Assembly (NCBI RefSeq): GCF_027531705.1
Contig: NZ_JAPZSP010000004.1
Location: forward strand, 248,001 to 312,000
From: Flavobacterium sp.
GTDB taxonomy: Bacteria; Bacteroidota; Bacteroidia; Flavobacteriales; Flavobacteriaceae
Direction of reading: 5' to 3'
Length of the DNA stretch: 64,000 nucleotides
The first letter of the stretch is position 1; every line of letters begins with the position of its first letter. The position numbers were made by a program, and so were the translations under genes. The notes under the pieces are model-generated. The model was given only the letters and a program-made list of their open reading frames with translations, did not search any database and was not told where the DNA came from. Shown piece after piece: positions 42,700 to 52,760 of the stretch.

Positions 42700-43557
42700 A
42701 TGAGTACTTTAAAAATTGCGGTTCAAAAAAGTGGCCGACTAAGCGAAAAATCGCTTCAACTTCTGGAAGAATGTGGTATCAAAATTTCTAATGGCGAACG
42801 TAAACTAAAAGCCGTTGCCCAAAACTTTCCAATCGAAATTTTATTCTTACGTGATGACGATATTCCGCAATACGTTGAACAAGGTGTTGCAGATATCGGA
42901 ATTCTTGGTGAAAATGAAGTTTGGGAAAAAGACAAAGAAGTAAAAATAATTCAACAATTAGGTTTTGCAGGTTGTAGAATGTCATTAGCAATCCCAAAAG
43001 ATGAAGTTTACACCGATTTAAACTATTTCCAAGGCAAACGTATTGCAACAAGTTATCCTAAAATTCTGATTGATTTTTTTGCCAAAAACAACATCACCGT
43101 TTTCATCGAAGAAATTAGCGGAAGCGTTGAAATTGCAACAAGTATCGGACTTGCCGATGCCGTTTTCGATATTGTAAGTACAGGAAGTACACTTTTAATG
43201 AACGGATTGAAAGAAGTGGCAACAGTTACAAAAAGTGAAGCCGTTTTAATTTCAAATCCAAATCTGACGCCAGAAAATCAAGCCATTTTAGATAAATTAT
43301 TGTTCCGAATGCAAGCCGTTCGAGAAGGTAAACAGAACAAATATATTTTGCTAAACGCACCAAATTCTGCAATCGAACGAATTTGTTCGTTGTTACCTGG
43401 AATGAAATCACCAACCATTTTACCGCTAGTAAACAAAGATTGGAGCAGTTTGCACTCGGTTATAAAAGAAGACGATTATTGGGAAATTATTGAACAACTC
43501 AAAAATCTCGGCGCCGAAGGAATTCTAATTATTCCAATTGAAAAAATGATTCGATAA
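42700..43557 (+). CDS. hisG: ATP phosphoribosyltransferase HisG (long form)
   Basis: A 285-residue enzyme, first committed step of histidine synthesis (ATP + PRPP to phosphoribosyl-ATP). The start is LKIAVQKSGRLSEKSLQLLEECG, and the PRPP loop region reads DAVFDIVSTGSTLLMNGLKE. The length and the C-terminal ACT-like domain (SLHSVIKEDDYWEIIEQLKNLGAEGILIIPIEKMI) mark the long, feedback-inhibited form that does not need HisZ. First gene of hisGDCBHAF-IE; the attenuator lies upstream. Confidence 0.97.
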   Translation: MSTLKIAVQKSGRLSEKSLQLLEECGIKISNGERKLKAVAQNFPIEILFLRDDDIPQYVEQGVADIGILGENEVWEKDKEVKIIQQLGFAGCRMSLAIPKDEVYTDLNYFQGKRIATSYPKILIDFFAKNNITVFIEEISGSVEIATSIGLADAVFDIVSTGSTLLMNGLKEVATVTKSEAVLISNPNLTPENQAILDKLLFRMQAVREGKQNKYILLNAPNSAIERICSLLPGMKSPTILPLVNKDWSSLHSVIKEDDYWEIIEQLKNLGAEGILIIPIEKMIR

Positions 43558-43572
43558 TTCAACGTTACAATT

Positions 43573-44862
43573 ATGAAAACTTACATAAATCCAAATGCAG
43601 AACAATGGAACGAATTGGCAAAACGCAAAACCGTTGCCACTGCCGATTTAAACGAAACCGTGAAAGCTGTTTTTAATGACATTCAAAAAAACGGAAGCAA
43701 AGCTGTAAAAAAATACACGAATTATTTTGATGGCGTATCAATAGAAAATTTCGCAGTAACTCCATCAGAAATTGAAAATGCGGTTGCCCAAATTCCATCT
43801 GATTTAAAAAATGCAATTCAAGTTGCAGCTGATAATATTTCGAAATTTCACAGTTCACAAAAAGAAATTCCGACTAAAATTGAAACTACTTCGGGAGTTT
43901 TTTGTTGGAGAGAAAGTCGTGCCATCGATACTATCGGAATTTACATTCCAGGTGGAACAGCACCACTTTTTTCAACGGTTTTAATGTTGGCAATTCCGGC
44001 AAAATTGGCAGGTTGCAAAAACATAATTTTATGTTCGCCACCAGACAAAAACGGCAACATCAATCCAGCGATTTTGTATGCCGCACAACTGACAGGCGTA
44101 ACGCAAATGTATAAAGTTGGAGGTATTCAAGCAATTGCAGCATTAACTTTTGGAACCGATGAAATTCCGAAAGTTTCTAAAATATTCGGACCAGGAAATC
44201 AATACGTAACTGCTGCCAAACAATATGCGCAACAATTAGGATTAGCTATCGATATGCCAGCTGGACCAAGTGAGTTATTAGTAATTGCCGATGCAAGTTG
44301 CGACCCAGAATTCGTGGCTTCCGATTTACTTTCGCAAGCGGAACACGGTGGTGACAGTCAAGTAATTTTGGTTACAAATTCCGAAAAAATTGTAGCGAAA
44401 GTTAGTGAAGCAATCGAAAATCAAAAAGCCATTTTACCAAGACAAGCAACGGTAGAAAAAGCATTAGAAAACAGTCGTGCTTTGGTATTTGAAGACATTC
44501 AAACAGCAATCGAATTTAGTAATTTTTACGCACCAGAACATTTGATTTTAGCTATTGAAAACGCTGAAGATAAAATCAATTTAATCGAAAATGCAGGTTC
44601 GATTTTCCTAGGAAATTATAGTTGTGAAAGTGCTGGAGATTATGCTAGCGGAACGAATCACACCTTGCCAACCAATGGTTATGCAAAGAATTACAGTGGC
44701 GTTTCGTTAGACAGTTTTGTAAAGAAAATTACGATTCAAAAATTAACATCACAAGGCATTCAAAATCTTGGACCAACAATAGAAATAATGGCTGCTGCCG
44801 AACAATTAGACGCACACAAAAACGCTGTTTCCATCCGATTAAAAAAATTACAAAATGGATAA
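43573..44862 (+). CDS. hisD: histidinol dehydrogenase HisD
   Basis: A 429-residue zinc enzyme catalysing the last two oxidations, histidinol to histidine. Recognisable features include IYIPGGTAPLFSTVLMLAIPA, KIFGPGNQYVTAAKQYAQ, IDMPAGPSELLVIAD, and LLSQAEHGGDSQV with the catalytic Glu/His region, and ECASGDYASGTNHTLPT-like C-terminal motif (here CESAGDYASGTNHTLPTNGYA). It starts 15 nt after hisG and its stop overlaps hisC by 8 nt. Confidence 0.97.
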   Translation: MKTYINPNAEQWNELAKRKTVATADLNETVKAVFNDIQKNGSKAVKKYTNYFDGVSIENFAVTPSEIENAVAQIPSDLKNAIQVAADNISKFHSSQKEIPTKIETTSGVFCWRESRAIDTIGIYIPGGTAPLFSTVLMLAIPAKLAGCKNIILCSPPDKNGNINPAILYAAQLTGVTQMYKVGGIQAIAALTFGTDEIPKVSKIFGPGNQYVTAAKQYAQQLGLAIDMPAGPSELLVIADASCDPEFVASDLLSQAEHGGDSQVILVTNSEKIVAKVSEAIENQKAILPRQATVEKALENSRALVFEDIQTAIEFSNFYAPEHLILAIENAEDKINLIENAGSIFLGNYSCESAGDYASGTNHTLPTNGYAKNYSGVSLDSFVKKITIQKLTSQGIQNLGPTIEIMAAAEQLDAHKNAVSIRLKKLQNG

Positions 44863-45868
44863 TATCACCAATTTAATTCGAAAAAATATTCTCTCGCTTA
44901 CGCCTTATTCGAGTGCGCGCGACGAGTACAAAAGTAATCAAGGTATCTTTTTGGATGCCAATGAAAATCCGTTTGGGAATTTAAATCGTTATCCTGATCC
45001 ATACCAATGGCGCTTGAAGCAAATTTTGAGCAGTCAAAAGAAAGTCGGAATTGAAAACATCTTAATTGGTAACGGAAGTGATGAAATCATTGATTTGGTT
45101 CAACGTGTTTTTTGCGAACCCAACGAAGATAAAATCATCATTTGTCCACCAACATATGGAATGTATGAAGTGTATGCGAACATCAATAATTTAGAGATAA
45201 TCTCGATTCCATTAACCGAAGATTTTCAGTTGAATGCCGAAGCGATTTTAGCACAAAATGCCAAAATTTTATACTTGTGTTCGCCTAACAATCCGACAGG
45301 AAATTCATTGGAAAATCTAGAATACATCATTGAAAATTTCAACGGAATTGTGTTTTTAGACGAAGCATACATCGACTTTAGTGAGCAACCTTCTTTGGTT
45401 TCCAAAATTAGACAGTTTCCAAATTTAATTGTTTCACAAACCTTTAGTAAAGCACGAGGTTTGGCAGCTGTTCGAGTTGGAATTGCTTATGCAAATGAAA
45501 CGATAATTTCAGTAATGAATAAGGTAAAACCGCCTTATAATGTGAGTCAATTGAATCAAGAAGCGGCAGTGCAATCACTAGCTAGCGATGACGAATTTAA
45601 ATCGAATGTACAACTTATAAAATCGGAACGTGAGTTGCTAAAACAATCACTTTTAGCATTGGATTTTGTAACTAAAATTTATCCTTCAGATGCTAATTTT
45701 TTATTGGTCGAAATGGAAAACGCAACAGCCATTTACAACAGTTTAATCGAACAACAAATCATTACTCGAAACCGAAGTTCAGTAGTTGAAAATACGATTA
45801 GAATTACCATTGGAACACCAAGAGAAAACCAACAATTATTGTATGCTTTAAATTTAGTTATGTCATGA
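44855..45868 (+). CDS. hisC: histidinol-phosphate aminotransferase HisC
   Basis: A 337-residue PLP enzyme converting imidazole acetol phosphate to histidinol phosphate. Features: [56 protein letters not shown], and the PLP lysine in [17 protein letters not shown] (Lys~208). Overlaps hisD by 8 nt and hisB by 4 nt. Confidence 0.97.
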   Translation: MDNITNLIRKNILSLTPYSSARDEYKSNQGIFLDANENPFGNLNRYPDPYQWRLKQILSSQKKVGIENILIGNGSDEIIDLVQRVFCEPNEDKIIICPPTYGMYEVYANINNLEIISIPLTEDFQLNAEAILAQNAKILYLCSPNNPTGNSLENLEYIIENFNGIVFLDEAYIDFSEQPSLVSKIRQFPNLIVSQTFSKARGLAAVRVGIAYANETIISVMNKVKPPYNVSQLNQEAAVQSLASDDEFKSNVQLIKSERELLKQSLLALDFVTKIYPSDANFLLVEMENATAIYNSLIEQQIITRNRSSVVENTIRITIGTPRENQQLLYALNLVMS

Positions 45869-46956
45869 AAAAAGTTTTATTTATAGATAGAGACGGCACA
45901 TTAATCATCGAGCCACCAATCGATTTTCAAGTCGATAGTTTAGAAAAATTGGAGTTTTATCCACAGGTTTTTCAGTATTTATCACGCATTTCAAAAGAAT
46001 TGGATTATGAGTTGGTTATGGTAACCAATCAGGACGGAATGGGAACCGATTCGTTTCCAGAAAACACGTTTTGGCCAGCACAAAATAAAATGATGAAAGC
46101 GTTTGAAAACGAAGGAATTCAATTTTCGGATGTTATTATTGACGTTTCGTTTCCAGAGCAAAATTTGCCAACCAGAAAACCCGGAATTGCGTTATTACAA
46201 CAGTACATCAAAGGAAATTACGATTTAAAAAACTCCTTTGTTATTGGAGATAGAGTGACCGATATTCAATTAGCGGAAAATTTAGGAAGTCAGGCGATTT
46301 TTATTTCTGCTTCAGCAAATGAACGAGCTACTTTATCAACGACTTCTTGGGAAACCATTTATCAATTTCTAAAGGAACAACCGCGCGTAGCTGAATTAAT
46401 TAGAAAAACAAAAGAAACCGAAATTGCAGTAGAAATCAATTTGGATGGAAGCGGAAAAAGCAACATCAGCACCGGTTTAGGATTTTTTGATCACATGTTA
46501 GACCAAATTGCCAAACACGGAAACATCGATTTGAACATCAACGTAAAAGGCGATTTGTATGTGGATGAACACCACACGATTGAAGATGTCGGAATTGCTT
46601 TGGGCGATGTTTTTGCACAAGCTTTGGGTTCTAAAAAAGGCATTACTCGTTACGGATTTCTGCTTCCAATGGACGATTGTTTATCACAAGTTGCCTTAGA
46701 TTTTGGCGGACGTTCATGGTTAGTTTGGGATGCCAAATTCAGCAGAGAAAAAATCGGAGAAATGCCAACCGAGATGTTCTCACACTTTTTCAAATCGTTT
46801 TGTGATGGTGCCAAATGCAATTTGAACATCAAAAGTGAAGGCGAAAACGAACACCACAAAATAGAATCCATTTTTAAAGCATTTGCAAAAGCGATAAAAA
46901 TGGCAGTACAAAAAGACGGAACAAACGGCATCCCAAGCACAAAAGGAATCCTATGA
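45865..46956 (+). CDS. hisB: bifunctional HisB: histidinol-phosphatase / imidazoleglycerol-phosphate dehydratase
   Basis: A 363-residue fusion. The N-terminal HAD phosphatase domain has the DRDGTL motif (8-13) and [10 protein letters not shown] and [14 protein letters not shown]. The C-terminal dehydratase domain (~185-363) has the manganese-binding motifs [28 protein letters not shown] and [15 protein letters not shown]. One protein thus supplies two non-consecutive steps. Overlaps both neighbours by 4 nt. Confidence 0.97.
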   Translation: MKKVLFIDRDGTLIIEPPIDFQVDSLEKLEFYPQVFQYLSRISKELDYELVMVTNQDGMGTDSFPENTFWPAQNKMMKAFENEGIQFSDVIIDVSFPEQNLPTRKPGIALLQQYIKGNYDLKNSFVIGDRVTDIQLAENLGSQAIFISASANERATLSTTSWETIYQFLKEQPRVAELIRKTKETEIAVEINLDGSGKSNISTGLGFFDHMLDQIAKHGNIDLNINVKGDLYVDEHHTIEDVGIALGDVFAQALGSKKGITRYGFLLPMDDCLSQVALDFGGRSWLVWDAKFSREKIGEMPTEMFSHFFKSFCDGAKCNLNIKSEGENEHHKIESIFKAFAKAIKMAVQKDGTNGIPSTKGIL

Positions 46957-47531
46957 TAGCAATAGTAAAATATAACGCAGGCAATATTACTTCAGTAAAA
47001 AATGCAGTTGAAAGATTAGGTTATTCTTGCATCGTAACCGATGATGAAACGATTTTGAAACAAGCCGAAAAAGTAATTTTCCCAGGTGTTGGCGAAGCAA
47101 GTTCGGCGATGAAGTATCTTAAAGAAAAAGGTTTGGATGAAGTAATCAAAAACTTGACACAACCTGTTTTAGGAATTTGCCTTGGACAACAATTATTATG
47201 TCAGTTTTCGGAAGAAGGAAACACAGAATGTTTAGGAATTTTTGAAGCAACTGTAAAGAAATTTGAACCCAAATTAAAAGTGCCACACATGGGATGGAAC
47301 AACATTTCAAAGTTAAATTCTGAATTGTATAGCGGAATTTCAGCCGATGAAAATTTCTATTTTGTACACAGTTTTTATGCTGAAATCTGTCAAGAAACCA
47401 CAGCGGTTTGCGATTATATCGTTCCGTTTAGTGCTTCGATGCAAAAGAATAATTTCTACGCCACACAATTTCATCCAGAAAAATCATCTAGCGTAGGCGA
47501 ACAACTTTTATTAAACTTTTTGAAATTATGA
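46953..47531 (+). CDS. hisH: imidazole glycerol phosphate synthase glutaminase subunit HisH
   Basis: A 192-residue class I glutaminase with nucleophile Cys76 (GICLGQQ), and His174 and Glu176 in QFHPEKS. It gives ammonia to HisF, its partner two genes downstream. [17 protein letters not shown] is the typical start. Length is normal; 4-nt overlaps on both sides. Confidence 0.97.
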   Translation: MIAIVKYNAGNITSVKNAVERLGYSCIVTDDETILKQAEKVIFPGVGEASSAMKYLKEKGLDEVIKNLTQPVLGICLGQQLLCQFSEEGNTECLGIFEATVKKFEPKLKVPHMGWNNISKLNSELYSGISADENFYFVHSFYAEICQETTAVCDYIVPFSASMQKNNFYATQFHPEKSSSVGEQLLLNFLKL

Positions 47532-48241
47532 GAATCATTCCAGCAATAGACATCATCAACGGAAAATGCGTCCGATTGACCAAAGGCGATTATGCCACGC
47601 AAAAAATATACAACGAAAATCCATTGGAAGTCGCCAAATATTTCGAAGACAACGGCATCCAATATTTGCATTTAGTGGATTTGGACGGAGCAAAATCCAA
47701 CCAAATTGTCAACCACAAAGTATTGTATCAAATTGCAACAAAAACTAATTTGAAAATCGATTTTGGTGGTGGATTGAAACAACGAAATGATTTAGAAATT
47801 GCTTTTGAAAACGGAGCCAATCAAATTACTGGTGGAAGTATTGCTGCAAAAAATCCAATCGAATTTTTAGAATGGTTGACTGAATTTGGAAGCGACAAAA
47901 TCATTTTGGGTGCCGATTGTTTGAATAGAAAAATTGCCACTCATGGTTGGTTAGAAACTTCTGAATTGGATGTTGTAGATTACATTTCTGATTACGTTTC
48001 CAAAGGAATTTCAACAGTTATTTGTACTGATATTTCAAAAGATGGAATGCTTCAAGGAACTTCTAATGAATTGTATCAGAATATTTTAGAAAAAACAAAA
48101 GTAAATTTAATTGCAAGTGGTGGCGTTACAAAGATTTCCGATTTAGAACTTTTAAAAACTATAGGTTGTGAAGGCGCCATCATCGGAAAAGCATTGTATG
48201 AAGGCACAATAAAAATCGAAAACTTAAGCGAATTATGTTAA
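47528..48241 (+). CDS. hisA: phosphoribosylformimino-AICAR-phosphate isomerase HisA
   Basis: A 237-residue (beta/alpha)8 isomerase. Features: [19 protein letters not shown] with the catalytic Asp8, [11 protein letters not shown], and the second catalytic Asp in [14 protein letters not shown]; phosphate-binding motifs are DFGGGLKQ and [10 protein letters not shown]. The last 7 nt overlap hisF. Confidence 0.97.
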   Translation: MRIIPAIDIINGKCVRLTKGDYATQKIYNENPLEVAKYFEDNGIQYLHLVDLDGAKSNQIVNHKVLYQIATKTNLKIDFGGGLKQRNDLEIAFENGANQITGGSIAAKNPIEFLEWLTEFGSDKIILGADCLNRKIATHGWLETSELDVVDYISDYVSKGISTVICTDISKDGMLQGTSNELYQNILEKTKVNLIASGGVTKISDLELLKTIGCEGAIIGKALYEGTIKIENLSELC

Positions 48242-48987
48242 AAAAACGAATCATTCCGTGCTTGGATATCAAAGACGGACGCGTCGTAAAAGGCGTTCAA
48301 TTTCTAGAACTAAAAGACGCTGGAAATCCTGTGGAATTGGCTTCGTTTTATTCTAAAAATGGAGCAGACGAATTGGTGTTTTTAGATATTTCTGCAACAT
48401 TGGAAAAGCGAAAAACATTAGCCGAAATGGTAACGCAATTGTCAAAAGAAATCAATATTCCGTTTACCGTTGGCGGTGGCATTCAATCGGTTGAAGATGC
48501 GCGATTGTTATTGCAATCTGGCGCGGATAAAGTGAGTATCAATTCGGCAGCCGTTTTGAATCCGGAATTGATTACGCAAATTTCAGACGCTTTTGGAAGT
48601 CAGAGTTTGGTCGTTGCCATTGACATCAAAAAATTAGATAATGATTGGTTTGTTTTCATAAAAGGCGGAACAGAATCCACAGGAATATTAGCTATTGATT
48701 GGGCGAAAAAAATGGAAGAATTAGGCGCTGGAGAATTACTTATAACTTCAATGAATAACGATGGTTCCAAAGATGGATTTGCACTAGAAATTACAAATGA
48801 AATTAGTAAAGTGGTTTCAATTCCAGTTATTGCTTCTGGTGGCGCAGGAAATTCGCAGCATTTCATAGATTTATTTACCAAAACTGAAGTCAGCGCAGGA
48901 TTGGCAGCAAGTATTTTTCACTTTAATGAAGTGCCGATTTCCGAATTAAAAAACGTTTTAAAAACTCAAAATATTCCCATCAGATGA
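48235..48987 (+). CDS. hisF: imidazole glycerol phosphate synthase cyclase subunit HisF
   Basis: A 250-residue (beta/alpha)8 cyclase partner of HisH. Features: [19 protein letters not shown] (Asp11 catalytic), [28 protein letters not shown], and [14 protein letters not shown] second catalytic Asp sits at [10 protein letters not shown]. Overlaps hisA by 7 nt and hisIE by 4 nt. Confidence 0.97.
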   Translation: MLKKRIIPCLDIKDGRVVKGVQFLELKDAGNPVELASFYSKNGADELVFLDISATLEKRKTLAEMVTQLSKEINIPFTVGGGIQSVEDARLLLQSGADKVSINSAAVLNPELITQISDAFGSQSLVVAIDIKKLDNDWFVFIKGGTESTGILAIDWAKKMEELGAGELLITSMNNDGSKDGFALEITNEISKVVSIPVIASGGAGNSQHFIDLFTKTEVSAGLAASIFHFNEVPISELKNVLKTQNIPIR

Positions 48988-49574
48988 ATGTAGATTTCTC
49001 AAAAAACAACGGATTAATTCCAGTAATTATCCAAAATAACGAAACGCAACAAGTATTAATGTTGGGTTACATGAACGAAGAAGCGTTGCAAAAAACACAA
49101 ACTGAAAATATTGTGACTTTTTTCAGCCGAAGCAAAAATCGATTGTGGACAAAAGGTGAAACGTCTGGAAATTTTCTAAAAGTTGTCTCCATAAAAGAAG
49201 ATTGCGATCAAGATGCGTTGCTGATTCAAGTTATCCCAAACGGACCAACATGCCACAACGGAACGACTTCTTGTTTTGCAACAGAACCTAACGTTTCTTT
49301 TCTTAACGAATTGGAAAATGTAATTGAAAATCGCATTGCAAACCCAAGTTCAGAATCGTATGTTGCTTCACTTTATCAAAAAGGAATCAACAAAATGGCT
49401 CAAAAAGTTGGTGAAGAAGCTGTGGAATTAGTAATTGAAGCCAAAGACGACAATCAAGATTTGTTTATTGGCGAAGCAGCCGATTTGTTGTTTCATTATT
49501 TGATTTTGCTTCAAGCTAAAAATCTGAAATTAAATGATATCGAACAAGAATTGATGCGTAGAATGAAGAAATAA
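48984..49574 (+). CDS. hisIE: bifunctional HisIE: phosphoribosyl-AMP cyclohydrolase / phosphoribosyl-ATP pyrophosphatase
   Basis: A 196-residue fusion that performs steps 2 and 3. The HisI part (1-~105) holds [40 protein letters not shown] and the zinc region [12 protein letters not shown]. The HisE part has [30 protein letters not shown] and [16 protein letters not shown]. Last gene of the his operon; the trp leader begins ~75 nt later. Confidence 0.97.
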   Translation: MNVDFSKNNGLIPVIIQNNETQQVLMLGYMNEEALQKTQTENIVTFFSRSKNRLWTKGETSGNFLKVVSIKEDCDQDALLIQVIPNGPTCHNGTTSCFATEPNVSFLNELENVIENRIANPSSESYVASLYQKGINKMAQKVGEEAVELVIEAKDDNQDLFIGEAADLLFHYLILLQAKNLKLNDIEQELMRRMKK

Positions 49575-49613
49575 TTTCATAGAACAAATGTTAAAATTTA
49601 AAAAATAATGCCA

Positions 49614-49640
49614 TTGCAACAAAATAATTCAATAAGTTTG
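49614..49640 (+). promoter_or_regulatory. trp operon promoter
   Basis: TTG (49614-49616), a 16-nt spacer and TAAGTTTG (49633-49640) fit the Bacteroidota pattern. The -7 box ends only 8 nt before the leader ATG, so the 5' untranslated part must be very short. Confidence 0.65.
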
Positions 49641-49648
49641 CACCAATT

Positions 49649-49717
49649 ATGATGAACAAGATACAAAATACAAATTGGTGGCACATGACTAACTCCGTCT
49701 TTGGAATTGGTTGGTAA
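49649..49717 (+). CDS. trpL: trp operon leader peptide
   Basis: A 22-codon ORF beginning with two Met codons: MMNKIQNTNWWHMT, then NSVFGIGW. It has Trp-Trp at codons 10-11 (49676-49681) and a third Trp as the last codon. A strong terminator and trpE follow. The codons for FGIGW (TTGGAATTGGTT, 49701-49712) can pair with the terminator's 5' arm and loop: TTGGAA with TTCCAA (49758-49763), and TTGGTT with AACC(C)A (49749-49754, one bulge). A ribosome stalled at Trp-Trp leaves this strand free; one that reaches the stop covers it. The symbol follows enterobacterial usage by analogy. Confidence 0.88.
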   Translation: MMNKIQNTNWWHMTNSVFGIGW

Positions 49718-49748
49718 CTGCTATTTGTAAATCTCTACAATATTGTTA

Positions 49749-49778
49749 AACCCACTTTTCCAAGTGGGTTTTTTTTAT
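49749..49778 (+). terminator. trp attenuator terminator
   Basis: AACCCACTT (49749-49757) pairs with AAGTGGGTT (49762-49770) around TTCC, followed by eight T counting on from the stem. Confidence 0.92.
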
Positions 49779-49808
49779 GTCTAATTTTTCTCAAAAAAAT
49801 CAATTATC

Positions 49809-51200
49809 ATGTTATATAATTTTCAAACCAAAGTAATCAAAACCCTGAGCGACACGCATACGCCAGTTGGTTTGTATTTAAAACTTCGCGATCAGTTTTC
49901 TAATAGTTTTCTGTTAGAAAGTTCCGATTATAAAAGCAAAGAAAACAGCTATTCTTATATTTGTTTGGATCCAATTGCATCCTTTATTGCTGATGCAAAT
50001 CAAACTACAATCACTTTTCCTGATAAAAAAACTGTTGTAAAACAAACTTCAGAAATTGAAATTGCAACCGAATTAAATCAGTTTTCAAAATCATTTTCCG
50101 TGTCCGATTTAAACCTCGGATTTGAAACATTAGGATTGTTTGGCTACACGAGTTATGATGCAATTCCGTTGTTTGAAGACATTACTTTTACCAATACTGA
50201 TTTCGATTTGCCTCTAATTCAATACCATTTATTTCGTTATACGATTGTCTTCAATCACTTCAACAACGAACTATTTTTGTTAGAACATTTGCAAGAAAAT
50301 GAAACCTCCAATTTGGATAAAATTCAGGAGATAATCAACAATCGTTCGGTGACACAGTTTAAATTTTCACTTCAAAATGACGAAGAATCTAATTTTACAA
50401 ATGATGATTTTTTAGGCGCCATTAAAAAAGGTCAAGAACATTGTTTTGTGGGCGATGTGTTTCAAATTGTACTTTCTAGAAAATACAAACAGCAATTTAA
50501 AGGAGACGAATTCAATGTGTACAGAGCATTACGTTCTATCAATCCATCACCGTATTTATTTTATTTTGATTACGGAAATTTTAAATTATTTGGTTCTTCA
50601 CCCGAAGCACAACTGACAATAAACGACCAAAAAGCCATCATCAATCCGATTGCTGGAACGTTCAAACGAACTGGCGACGATGCGCAAGATGTACTTTTAG
50701 CCGAAGCACTTTTGGCCGATCCAAAGGAAAATGCCGAACACATTATGTTAGTCGATTTGGCTCGAAATGATTTGAGTAAATCGAGCAAAAAAGTAGTCGT
50801 TGAAAGTTTTAAAAAGATCGAATATTACTCGCACGTTATTCACATGGTTTCGAAAGTTAGTGCCGAATTACAACCTGAATACAATCCGATACAAATTTTG
50901 GGCGACACTTATCCTGCTGGAACTTTATCTGGCGCGCCAAAACACAAAGCGATGCAATTAATAGATCAATACGAACCACAATCACGCGGATTTTACGGCG
51001 GAACGGTTGGAATAATAGGACTCAATGGCGGATTTAATCACGCGATTTTTATTCGTTCGTTCGTCAGCAGAAATAATCAATTGACGTATCAAGCAGGTTG
51101 CGGAATCGTAACAAAATCAGAGGTTAACAGTGAATTGAATGAAGTAGAAACTAAACTTTCTGCTCTTCGAAAAGCGATTCAATTAGCTCAAAATATATAA
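49809..51200 (+). CDS. trpE: anthranilate synthase component I TrpE
   Basis: A 463-residue chorismate-utilising enzyme. The C-terminal chorismate domain includes FQIVLSRKYKQQF, GSSPEAQL, NPIAGTFKRTGDD, AEHIMLVDLARNDLS, YPAGTLSGAPKHKAMQLID and GFYGGTVGIIG. N-terminal PDPPVAESFERR-type feedback motif is replaced by VGLYLKLRDQFSNSFLLESSDY, with the LLES tryptophan-binding core kept. It forms the complex with TrpG just downstream. PabB is the main alternative, but the operon and leader settle it. Confidence 0.96.
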   Translation: MLYNFQTKVIKTLSDTHTPVGLYLKLRDQFSNSFLLESSDYKSKENSYSYICLDPIASFIADANQTTITFPDKKTVVKQTSEIEIATELNQFSKSFSVSDLNLGFETLGLFGYTSYDAIPLFEDITFTNTDFDLPLIQYHLFRYTIVFNHFNNELFLLEHLQENETSNLDKIQEIINNRSVTQFKFSLQNDEESNFTNDDFLGAIKKGQEHCFVGDVFQIVLSRKYKQQFKGDEFNVYRALRSINPSPYLFYFDYGNFKLFGSSPEAQLTINDQKAIINPIAGTFKRTGDDAQDVLLAEALLADPKENAEHIMLVDLARNDLSKSSKKVVVESFKKIEYYSHVIHMVSKVSAELQPEYNPIQILGDTYPAGTLSGAPKHKAMQLIDQYEPQSRGFYGGTVGIIGLNGGFNHAIFIRSFVSRNNQLTYQAGCGIVTKSEVNSELNEVETKLSALRKAIQLAQNI

Positions 51201-51202
51201 TT

Positions 51203-51766
51203 ATGAAAATACTTGTAGTAGATAATTATGATTCGTTTGTGTACAATATTGTGCATTTACTTTATGAAATTGGTGTTGCAGAAATTGATGTTGTCAAAAA
51301 CGATCAACTCGATTTTTCGTATATCAATCAGTACGATAAAATTGTGCTTTCGCCTGGACCAGGAATTCCAAGAAATGCTGGAATGATGCCGCAATTATTA
51401 TCTGAATTTGCTTCCACGAAAAGTATCCTCGGAATTTGTCTCGGACATCAAGCCATTGCAGAACATTTTGGCACCGATTTAATCAATTTATCAGAACCAC
51501 TTCATGGAGTTGCTTCTGAAATTGAAATTGTAAAAGAGGATTATTTATTTGAAAATCTTCCGAAAAATTTTAAGATTGGACATTATCATTCGTGGGTTGT
51601 TTCTGAAGAAATTTCAAATGATTTAGAAATTCTTGCCAAAGACGAATTGGGAAATATCATGGCAATAAAACACAAAAAATATGATGTTTGCGGATTGCAA
51701 TTTCATCCTGAATCAATTCTCACAGAAAACGGAAAAACGATACTTACTAATTGGATAAATAATTAA
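51203..51766 (+). CDS. trpG: anthranilate synthase glutaminase TrpG
   Basis: A 187-residue class I glutamine amidotransferase. Start MKILVVDNYDSFVYNIVHLL; oxyanion region SPGPGIP; nucleophile Cys79 in GICLGHQ; His168 and Glu170 in QFHPES. It supplies ammonia to TrpE. Some organisms use the same subunit for p-aminobenzoate synthesis. 2 nt after trpE. Confidence 0.96.
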   Translation: MKILVVDNYDSFVYNIVHLLYEIGVAEIDVVKNDQLDFSYINQYDKIVLSPGPGIPRNAGMMPQLLSEFASTKSILGICLGHQAIAEHFGTDLINLSEPLHGVASEIEIVKEDYLFENLPKNFKIGHYHSWVVSEEISNDLEILAKDELGNIMAIKHKKYDVCGLQFHPESILTENGKTILTNWINN

Positions 51767-51767
51767 A

Positions 51768-52760
51768 ATGAAAACAATATTAGAACCTTTATTCAAACAT
51801 AAAACCCTAACGAAAGACGAAGCCAAACAAGTGCTTACCGACATCGCTTTAGGGAAATATAACCCAAGTCAGATTGCTTCTTTTTTGACGGTTTTTATAA
51901 TGCGAAATATTACGCTGGACGAACTTTTAGGATTCAGAGAAGCTTTATTAAGCTTGTGTCATAAAATCGATTTGTCAGCTTACAATCCGATGGATGTTTG
52001 TGGAACTGGCGGCGATGGAAAAAACACGTTTAACATTTCAACACTAACTTCTTTTGTAGTTGCTGGTGCAGGAATTCCAGTGGCGAAACATGGAAATTAT
52101 GGGGTTTCTTCAATTTCTGGTTCGTCCAATGTTTTAGAAACTTTAGGAGTAGTTTTTCAAACCGATGAAACTGTTTTGAAACAACAAATTGAAGAAACTA
52201 ACATTTGTTTTTTGCACGCGCCATTATTTCATCCTGCAATGAAAGCTGTTGGTCCAATTCGAAAAGAATTAGGTATTAAAACTTTCTTTAACATGCTTGG
52301 TCCATTAGTGAATCCGGCGTTTCCAAAAGTACAAATGACTGGCGTTTTTAGTTTGGAATTAGCGCGAATGTATCAGTATTTGTTGCAAGAAGAAAACAGT
52401 CAATACACTGTAATTTACGGTTTGGATGGTTTTGACGAGGTAACGTTGACCGACAAAACCAAGTTGATTACTAACAACGGCGAACGTTTTATAGAAGCCA
52501 AAGATTTAGGTTTAAAAAACATAACTTTTTCCGAATTGTATGGCGGCGAAACTTTGGAAGAAGCCGCAGCGATTTTTACCACAATTATTGACGGAAAAGG
52601 AACCGAATCGCAAAATAATGTGGTTTTAGTAAATGCTGCTTTGGCGATTCAAACCTATCATCCAAATCTGAATTTTGAAGAAGCATTTGATCAAGCAAAA
52701 GAATCACTTTTCGGATTGAAAGCTAAGAATTCGTTTAACCGATTAAAAGAAATTCAATGA
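51768..52760 (+). CDS. trpD: anthranilate phosphoribosyltransferase TrpD
   Basis: A 330-residue enzyme transferring phosphoribose from PRPP to anthranilate. Features: DVCGTGGDGKNTFNIST (PRPP loop), KHGNYGVSSISGSSNVLE, HPAMKAVGPIRKELGIKTFFNMLGPL and GLDGFDEVTL. Usual length. One nt after trpG, 4-nt overlap with trpC. Confidence 0.97.
   Translation: MKTILEPLFKHKTLTKDEAKQVLTDIALGKYNPSQIASFLTVFIMRNITLDELLGFREALLSLCHKIDLSAYNPMDVCGTGGDGKNTFNISTLTSFVVAGAGIPVAKHGNYGVSSISGSSNVLETLGVVFQTDETVLKQQIEETNICFLHAPLFHPAMKAVGPIRKELGIKTFFNMLGPLVNPAFPKVQMTGVFSLELARMYQYLLQEENSQYTVIYGLDGFDEVTLTDKTKLITNNGERFIEAKDLGLKNITFSELYGGETLEEAAAIFTTIIDGKGTESQNNVVLVNAALAIQTYHPNLNFEEAFDQAKESLFGLKAKNSFNRLKEIQ

Noticed and set aside
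49809..51200. PabB rather than TrpE
   Set aside because: A Trp leader peptide and six further trp genes make TrpE the clear choice.
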